Source: Bacteroidales bacterium (GTDB taxonomy: Bacteria > Bacteroidota > Bacteroidia > Bacteroidales > WCHB1-69). Taken from it: 10,633 bases of DNA. Shown piece by piece: positions 6,406 through 10,633 of this stretch; within the stretch, counting starts at the first letter, position 1, and the number at the start of each line of letters is the position of its first letter. A program made the translations under genes and the position numbers. The notes under the pieces are model-generated. The model was not told the origin of the DNA and did not search any database. It saw only the letters and a list, made by a program, of their open reading frames with translations. The DNA is taken from NCBI GenBank assembly GCA_017618435.1, contig JAFZUH010000094.1, positions 1 through 10,633 of the forward strand. The letters are read 5' to 3'.

Positions 6406-7692
6406 ATGAACCCTCAAGATATACATATTATAATAAAAACATTGGGTTGCAAACTCAATTTTTCGGAAAGTGCCGCTATAGAACAAAAATTAACAGCCAA
6501 AGGCTATTGTGTTGCCCATGACCAAGAATTTGGCGATATATTTATCATCAACACATGTGCGGTTACCTCTATGGCAGAAAAAAAATGCAAACAAATGCTC
6601 AATCACATCAAGGCAAATAACAGCCACGCAAAGATTGCCCTTGTCGGTTGCTTCGGTGCCTTGGAACAAGCCAAATTTTGCCAGCATGTTGATGTAATTT
6701 TCGGCAACAAAAACAAAATGCAAGTCGTTGATTGGGTAGAAAATATAATTCAAAACGAAGCAGTTGCTTTTGAACCGGAAAATGACAACCCATTTTTTTC
6801 CTCCTATTCCATTCATGAAAGAACACGTTCTTTTTTGAAGATTCAGGACGGGTGCAATTACCATTGCAGTTATTGTACGGTTTGCATTGCCAGAGGCGAA
6901 AGCCGAAGCGACAGCATTGAAAATGTTTTGGACAACGCAAAAGATATTGTTAAACACGATATTAAAGAAATAGTTTTAACAGGAGTAAATGTCGGTGATT
7001 TTCACACCGCAAAAAATGAATATTTTGTTGATTTGTTAAAACAACTAATCAAAACAGAAGGTTTGCAACGGATAAGAATATCCTCAATAGAGCCCAATTT
7101 GCTAACCGATGAGATTATCCAACTATGTGCCAATGAAGGAAAAATTGTTCCCCATTTCCATATTCCCCTGCAATCGGGCAACAACCGCATTTTGAAATTG
7201 ATGCGGAGACGTTATCAAAGGGAATTGTTCGCCCAAAAAGTTGAGTACATAAAATCCCACATACCGCATGCCTGCATTGCTGCAGATGTCATTGTCGGAT
7301 TTCCCGGCGAAACCGATACGGATTTTGAGGATACCTATCAATTTATACAACAATGCGACATCAATATGTTACACGTTTTTCCGTTTTCGGCACGTCCCAA
7401 CACCCCTGCGGCAGAAATGGACAATCAAATTTCAAGTCAAACAAAAAAACAACGTTCCCTACAATTAATTCAATTGTCCGAACAAAAAAAGCGTGCATTT
7501 TATATTGAAAACCAAGGAAAAACATATCCTGTTCTATTTGAACACAAACAAGACAAAGGTTTTATATTCGGTTTTACCCCCAATTATATAAAAGTAAAAA
7601 CGAAATACAACGAAAATCTGATTAATCAAATAGTTGATGTCAAGTTGGAAGAATTAGACAAACAATGTATTTTTCACATAAAAAACATATAA
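6406..7692 (+). CDS. mtaB: tRNA (N6-threonylcarbamoyladenosine(37)-C2)-methylthiotransferase MtaB
   Basis: A 428-residue methylthiotransferase that converts t6A37 to ms2t6A37 in tRNAs reading ANN codons, using two 4Fe-4S clusters and S-adenosylmethionine. The N-terminal domain opens with KTLGCKLNFSESAAIE. Its three cluster cysteines are C15, C51 (NTCAVTSMAEKKCKQ) and C82 (ALVGCFG). The radical SAM motif CNYHCSYC gives C150, C154 and C157. Downstream motifs EIVLTGVNVGDF, RISSIEPNLL, HIPLQSGNNRILKLMRRRY and AADVIVGFPGETDTDF are all present. A TRAM-like RNA-binding tail covers about 365-428. 'TLGCKLN' and overall length favour MtaB over MiaB or RimO. One oddity is that the stretch after the radical SAM cysteines reads TVCIARG, where TIPFARG or TIPYARG is usual, adding C160. 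It is co-transcribed with the small membrane protein before it and the bactofilin 4 bp after it. Confidence 0.92.
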   Translation: MNPQDIHIIIKTLGCKLNFSESAAIEQKLTAKGYCVAHDQEFGDIFIINTCAVTSMAEKKCKQMLNHIKANNSHAKIALVGCFGALEQAKFCQHVDVIFGNKNKMQVVDWVENIIQNEAVAFEPENDNPFFSSYSIHERTRSFLKIQDGCNYHCSYCTVCIARGESRSDSIENVLDNAKDIVKHDIKEIVLTGVNVGDFHTAKNEYFVDLLKQLIKTEGLQRIRISSIEPNLLTDEIIQLCANEGKIVPHFHIPLQSGNNRILKLMRRRYQRELFAQKVEYIKSHIPHACIAADVIVGFPGETDTDFEDTYQFIQQCDINMLHVFPFSARPNTPAAEMDNQISSQTKKQRSLQLIQLSEQKKRAFYIENQGKTYPVLFEHKQDKGFIFGFTPNYIKVKTKYNENLINQIVDVKLEELDKQCIFHIKNI

Positions 7693-7696
7693 AAAA

Positions 7697-8053
7697 ATGG
7701 CAAAGACAGAAGAATCGGTACAACATTCCATCAATTTGGTGTGTTCTTCCACCATTATAGAAGGGAATATTCAAACAGATGGCGACATTCGCTTTGACGG
7801 AAAACTGCATGGCAACATCAATGCCCAACAGCGTGTTGTCATTGGCGAAAAAAGTGAGATTGAAGGAGATATTGTCTGCAAAGACTGTGATGTATCGGGT
7901 ACAATAACAGGCAATTTAACTATCAAAGGCATTCTTTCATTAAAATCGACAGCAAAAGTGATTGGTAATATTGAAATAGAAAAACTTTCTATAGAACCGG
8001 GGGCCATTCTGTCGGGCAATTGTACCATGAAAACCCATTTCAATGAAGAATAA
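7697..8053 (+). CDS. Bactofilin (polymer-forming cytoskeletal protein)
   Basis: A 118-residue bactofilin (DUF583/PF04519). The core, about residues 14-110, is built of short beta-helix turns marked by G-N/D-I motifs: EGNIQTDGDIRFDGKLHGNI, EGDIVCKDC, TGNLTIKG, IGNIEIEKL, SGNCTM. Bactofilins self-assemble without nucleotide into membrane-associated filaments that place cell-wall enzymes or other envelope proteins. The N-terminal tail is short (MAKTEESVQHS) and has no strong membrane-binding hydrophobic patch. An M23 peptidase, a common partner gene, is not in the window. The ATG follows the mtaB stop by 4 bp, and the end overlaps the next gene by 11 bp. Confidence 0.92.
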   Translation: MAKTEESVQHSINLVCSSTIIEGNIQTDGDIRFDGKLHGNINAQQRVVIGEKSEIEGDIVCKDCDVSGTITGNLTIKGILSLKSTAKVIGNIEIEKLSIEPGAILSGNCTMKTHFNEE

Positions 8054-8264
8054 GAAAACAATTAAAAACTCAATGAACGACTACGCCCGTTACACTGCCA
8101 TTCCAATAGAAATGACAGTTGTTATTTTGTTGTTCACGTGGATTGGGCATCAAATTGACAAAAAATTAGTGTTTGACAAACCTGTTTTCACCATTCTTTT
8201 GGCAATAATAGGCATAGGCGTAGGATTATATGTTGCCTTAAAATCTTTTTTGCACAAAAAGTGA
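8043..8264 (+). CDS. AtpZ/AtpI family ATP synthase accessory protein
   Basis: A 73-residue membrane protein with two helices (about 22-38 and 47-69) and the signature GHQIDKK between them, as in PF09527 (AtpZ/AtpI). Members are encoded with F-type ATP synthases and have been linked to magnesium or calcium transport or to assembly of the c-ring. The start at 8043 overlaps the bactofilin end by 11 bp in another frame and gives a basic N-terminus (MKNKKTIKNSMNDYARYT) typical of the family. The internal ATG at 8073 would avoid the overlap and cannot be excluded. The bactofilin-AtpZ order is common in Bacteroidota upstream of atpB, but atpB does not follow here. Confidence 0.85.
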   Translation: MKNKKTIKNSMNDYARYTAIPIEMTVVILLFTWIGHQIDKKLVFDKPVFTILLAIIGIGVGLYVALKSFLHKK

Positions 8265-8294
8265 GATAAACAGATTTGGAATTAAAGATTTTAT

Positions 8295-8302
8295 TACTTT
8301 TG
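8295..8302 (+). promoter_or_regulatory. -7 box before the AtpI-like gene
   Basis: TACTTTTG followed by CAGAA, a match to TAnnTTTG. A TTTG at 8275-8278 lies 16 nt upstream and could be the -33 element. The box ends 23 nt before the ATG at 8325. This suggests the AtpI-like gene has its own promoter even though read-through from AtpZ is possible across the 60-bp gap. Confidence 0.6.
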
Positions 8303-8324
8303 CAGAATTAAACTTATTGGATAT

Positions 8325-8780
8325 ATGCTCAAAAAATTATATTACAAATATCTTCGTTCAATGCTGATTTTCAGCATTGTTATTGTAATAACATACATTA
8401 TTTTGCGAAACTTTGCCCCTGATTTGGTTTCGGCAAATCTTCCATATCTGATTGTTGCCTTTCTGTTGATTTCAGCATTTACCCACTATATTATTGTCAA
8501 AACAGACGTGGAACGGATAGAATTCAAACCTGACACCTCGCTCCCAAAAGACGAACAGATGAAGCAACTCACCGCTATCGAACGGAAATTTATTACCCGT
8601 TATATGCTGACCATCACCATCAAACTACTTGGATTCTTGGTTTTATTGGTGTTGTACGCGTATTTTAATCGTGCCGATTTTTTCAAATTTGCAATCAATT
8701 TTTTAGTATTATACTTTTTATATAGTTTCTTTGAAATTGTTTATTTGAAGAAACCCGTTGTTGGAAAATCGAAATCATAA
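8325..8780 (+). CDS. Four-helix membrane protein, AtpI-like
   Basis: A 151-residue protein with four predicted membrane helices at about 11-28, 38-58, 93-114 and 119-140. A charged loop of about 30 residues (TDVERIEFKPDTSLPKDEQM and onward) lies between helices 2 and 3. The size, the pairing of helices and the position right after AtpZ fit the poorly conserved ATP synthase subunit I (AtpI) type of accessory protein, which helps assemble the c-ring. Sequence identity is too weak to be sure, so it could equally be an unrelated conserved Bacteroidota membrane protein. The start is the first ATG, after a -7 box. An aminotransferase follows 30 bp downstream with no visible promoter, so the two are probably co-transcribed. 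Confidence 0.7.
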   Translation: MLKKLYYKYLRSMLIFSIVIVITYIILRNFAPDLVSANLPYLIVAFLLISAFTHYIIVKTDVERIEFKPDTSLPKDEQMKQLTAIERKFITRYMLTITIKLLGFLVLLVLYAYFNRADFFKFAINFLVLYFLYSFFEIVYLKKPVVGKSKS

Positions 8781-8810
8781 ATTTATTTATCATATTAAAA
8801 ATATACAAAA

Positions 8811-10010
8811 ATGCCAAAAATATCAAAAAAAGGCGATTTGATGCCTTCATCGCCAATTAGAAAATTGGTTCCATTCTCAGATGCAGCCAAACAAAGAGGA
8901 ATAAAAGTATATCACCTCAATATCGGACAACCCGACATTGAAACTCCTCAAGATGCTATGCAAAAAATGAAAGATACGCCAATAAAAGTATTGGCATACT
9001 CCCATTCTGCAGGTATGTTGTCTTTCAGAAAAAAGTTGGTGGAATATTATCATCGTTTTAACATCAATGTTACAGAAGATGAAATTATTGTTACCAATGG
9101 AGGTTCAGAAGGAATTCTATTCGCATTCAATTCTTGTTTGGATGCAGGTGACGAAGTGATTATTCCCGAACCATTCTATGCAAACTATAATGGATTTGCC
9201 GTAACATCGGGTGTTACTGTAAAACCTATCATTTCTTCTATTGACAATGGTTTTGCTTTGCCTCCAATTGAAGAATTTGAAAAAGTCATCACCCCAAAAA
9301 CCAAAGCCATAATGATTTGCAACCCCAATAATCCTACAGGTTATCTGTATTCTCAAGAAGAATTGGAAACGTTGGCAAAAATCGTAAAAAAACACGACTT
9401 GTTCTTGTTCTCAGACGAAGTTTATCGTGAATTTGCTTACGATGGCGAAAAGGTTTTTTCTGCAATGAATTTGAAAGAAATAGAACAAAATGTTGTTCTT
9501 TTGGATTCTGTATCCAAACGTTACAGTGCATGCGGAGCCCGTATAGGTATGTTTGTAACCAAAAACAAAGAAGTGTACAAAACTGCCATGAAATTTGCTC
9601 AAGCCAGACTAAGTCCACCTTCTTTTGGACAAATATTTTCAGAAGCAGCCATCGATACACCTAAAGCCTACTTTGATGCAGTTCTTCAAGAATATATCGC
9701 TCGTAGAAATGTTATTGTTGAACGTATCAACAAAATGCCGGGCTGTATGTGTCCCAATCCCAAAGGTGCATTCTATGCTGTAGCAAGACTGCCTATTGAT
9801 GATTCCGACAAATTCTGCCAATGGCTGTTGGAAGACTTCAACCTTAACGGCGAAACCGTTATGGTTGCTCCTGCTACAGGATTCTATTCAATGAAAGGCA
9901 AAGGCAAAGATGAGGTTAGAATAAGTTATTGCTTAAATGTCAATGACCTTAAAGCCGCAATGGATTGCCTTGAAGCCGCTTTGAAAGTATATCCGGGCAG
10001 AACTTTGTAA
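8811..10010 (+). CDS. PLP-dependent class I/II aminotransferase
   Basis: A 399-residue fold-type I aminotransferase of the aspartate aminotransferase group, cytosolic. Visible motifs in order are YHLNIGQPDIETP (substrate-side glycine loop), TNGGSEGILFAF (phosphate binding), NPNNPTG with N174, FSDEVYREF with D202 and Y205 contacting the cofactor ring, and SVSKRYSACGARIG with K236 as the Schiff-base lysine. DEVRISYC supplies R370, which would bind the substrate carboxylate. All catalytic residues are present and the length is normal. Substrate specificity cannot be read from the sequence; aspartate, aromatic or branched-chain amino acids are possible. The ATG at 8811 is preferred because the N-terminal MPKISKKGDLMPSSPIRKL matches the family form in Bacteroidota. 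It follows the AtpI-like gene by 30 bp and ends at a hairpin terminator, so it is the last gene of its transcript. Confidence 0.93.
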   Translation: MPKISKKGDLMPSSPIRKLVPFSDAAKQRGIKVYHLNIGQPDIETPQDAMQKMKDTPIKVLAYSHSAGMLSFRKKLVEYYHRFNINVTEDEIIVTNGGSEGILFAFNSCLDAGDEVIIPEPFYANYNGFAVTSGVTVKPIISSIDNGFALPPIEEFEKVITPKTKAIMICNPNNPTGYLYSQEELETLAKIVKKHDLFLFSDEVYREFAYDGEKVFSAMNLKEIEQNVVLLDSVSKRYSACGARIGMFVTKNKEVYKTAMKFAQARLSPPSFGQIFSEAAIDTPKAYFDAVLQEYIARRNVIVERINKMPGCMCPNPKGAFYAVARLPIDDSDKFCQWLLEDFNLNGETVMVAPATGFYSMKGKGKDEVRISYCLNVNDLKAAMDCLEAALKVYPGRTL

Positions 10011-10029
10011 GCAATAAAACCGAAACATT

Positions 10030-10080
10030 GTTAGGCGAAAGTGGCATATCGTTTGCAACAATCGCCTAACTTGTTTTTTT
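10030..10080 (+). terminator. Rho-independent terminator after the aminotransferase gene
   Basis: A 9-bp perfect stem pairs GTTAGGCGA (10030-10038) with TCGCCTAAC (10062-10070) across a 23-nt loop, followed by TTGTTTTTTT. It starts 20 bp after the stop codon. The long loop may hold minor extra pairing. Confidence 0.85.
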
Positions 10081-10100
10081 ATATATTGAATAGAACTCTG

Positions 10101-10108
10101 TATTTTTT
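10101..10108 (+). promoter_or_regulatory. Weak candidate -7 box for the methyltransferase-like gene
   Basis: TATTTTTT matches TAnnTTT but has T in place of the final G. It ends 26 nt before the ATG at 10134, close to the spacing of the other promoters here. The preceding terminator makes a new promoter in this stretch necessary. Confidence 0.3.
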
Positions 10109-10133
10109 ACTTATCATTATTTTCCCCACCTAA

Positions 10134-10633
10134 ATGTTGTTTAGAGTTGTAGCACTGATTCTTTTGTTTATATTTGATTCTTTCTATATTTACAAACTTG
10201 TTTCCCTTAACAAAAATGCGATTAAAACCAATCAAATGGGAATTGGCAACAAAGCACCAAAAGTATTAATCATAGAAAGATTGACCATACTTGCAACTAT
10301 TCTCGTCTCTTTAACTGAATTGGCAAGCATTATTTTTCTGAAAAATCTTCCTTGCATTCAAGTTCAGTGCATTGGATTATTTTTTGAAATTTTAGCCGTT
10401 CTTTTCTTTGCCTTTGCCACCATTACCATGAAAAAGAGTTGGAGAGTAGGCATACCAGAAGAAAAAACAAAGTTAATCACCAATGGCATCTACCAGTGGA
10501 GCCGCAATCCTGCCTTTGTCGGATTTGATTTTTTGTACCTATCCATTTGTCTGATGTTTTTCAATATTCCTCTGCTTATTCTATCCGTTTGGGCAATAAT
10601 AATGCTTCATCTGCAAATATTACAAGAAGAAAA
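10134..10633 (+). CDS. Isoprenylcysteine/phospholipid methyltransferase-like membrane protein, 3'-truncated
   Basis: The frame is open from the ATG at 10134, directly after an in-frame TAA at 10131, to the right edge, giving 166 codons plus two bases. Predicted helices lie at about 2-24, 47-70, 77-98 and 125-160. The signature SWRVGIPEEKTKLITNGIY, then QWSRNPAFVGFDFLYL, and near the edge ILQEEK match the ICMT/PEMT group of integral membrane methyltransferases (isoprenylcysteine carboxyl methyltransferase family). In that group the region after RNP and the final E-E form the S-adenosylmethionine site. Bacteria usually lack prenylated proteins, so the real substrate is unknown and could be a lipid or small amine. 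It is a separate transcript from the aminotransferase, which ends at a terminator. Only the last part of the protein is missing. Confidence 0.85.
   Translation, partial: MLFRVVALILLFIFDSFYIYKLVSLNKNAIKTNQMGIGNKAPKVLIIERLTILATILVSLTELASIIFLKNLPCIQVQCIGLFFEILAVLFFAFATITMKKSWRVGIPEEKTKLITNGIYQWSRNPAFVGFDFLYLSICLMFFNIPLLILSVWAIIMLHLQILQEE

Noticed and set aside
6490..6957. 155-codon - strand frame
   Set aside because: It is antisense to the N-terminal and radical-SAM region of mtaB, whose + strand motifs are unambiguous.

Overview
The window looks like chromosomal DNA of a member of the Bacteroidota, most likely Bacteroidales. Three things suggest this: AT-rich coding DNA; promoters of the Bacteroidota type (-7 box TAnnTTTG, seen as TATCTTTG or TACTTTTG) with A-rich rather than strong Shine-Dalgarno leaders; and lineage-typical genes such as a type IX secretion plug protein (DUF5103), a C69 dipeptidase and a bactofilin next to AtpZ. 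No RNA gene, mobile element, CRISPR array or prophage signal was seen.

Left block (1-2716, + strand): a 5'-truncated LPP20-like envelope protein with a duplicated helical module, then a secreted protein joining a CsgG-like domain to a BspA-type leucine-rich repeat domain. They are 19 bp apart and probably co-transcribed, ending at a strong hairpin terminator (2739-2768). This pair is the least ordinary part of the window. A C69-family dipeptidase (2894-4498, - strand) converges on it and has its own terminator (2841-2872).

Middle block: a 109-bp spacer with back-to-back promoters separates the dipeptidase from the T9SS plug gene (4608-5891). A new promoter then starts a tight four-gene run: a small two-helix membrane protein (5963-6400), the tRNA methylthiotransferase MtaB, a bactofilin, and AtpZ, with gaps of 5 and 4 bp and then an 11-bp overlap. 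Three of the promoters here put the ATG 28-29 nt after the last base of the -7 box, and this was used to choose starts.

Right block: a four-helix membrane protein resembling an AtpI-type ATP synthase accessory protein (8325-8780) with its own -7 box, a class I/II PLP-dependent aminotransferase (8811-10010) followed by a terminator, and the first 166 codons of an isoprenylcysteine-methyltransferase-like membrane protein that runs off the right edge. The ATP synthase structural genes that often follow bactofilin/AtpZ/AtpI-like genes are absent from the window.

Most of the window is ordinary envelope and housekeeping content. I found no clear undescribed defence or mobile system. The best candidates for a second look are the LPP20-like/CsgG-LRR pair, the ATP synthase accessory genes without a synthase, and an unusual cysteine next to the radical-SAM cluster of MtaB.
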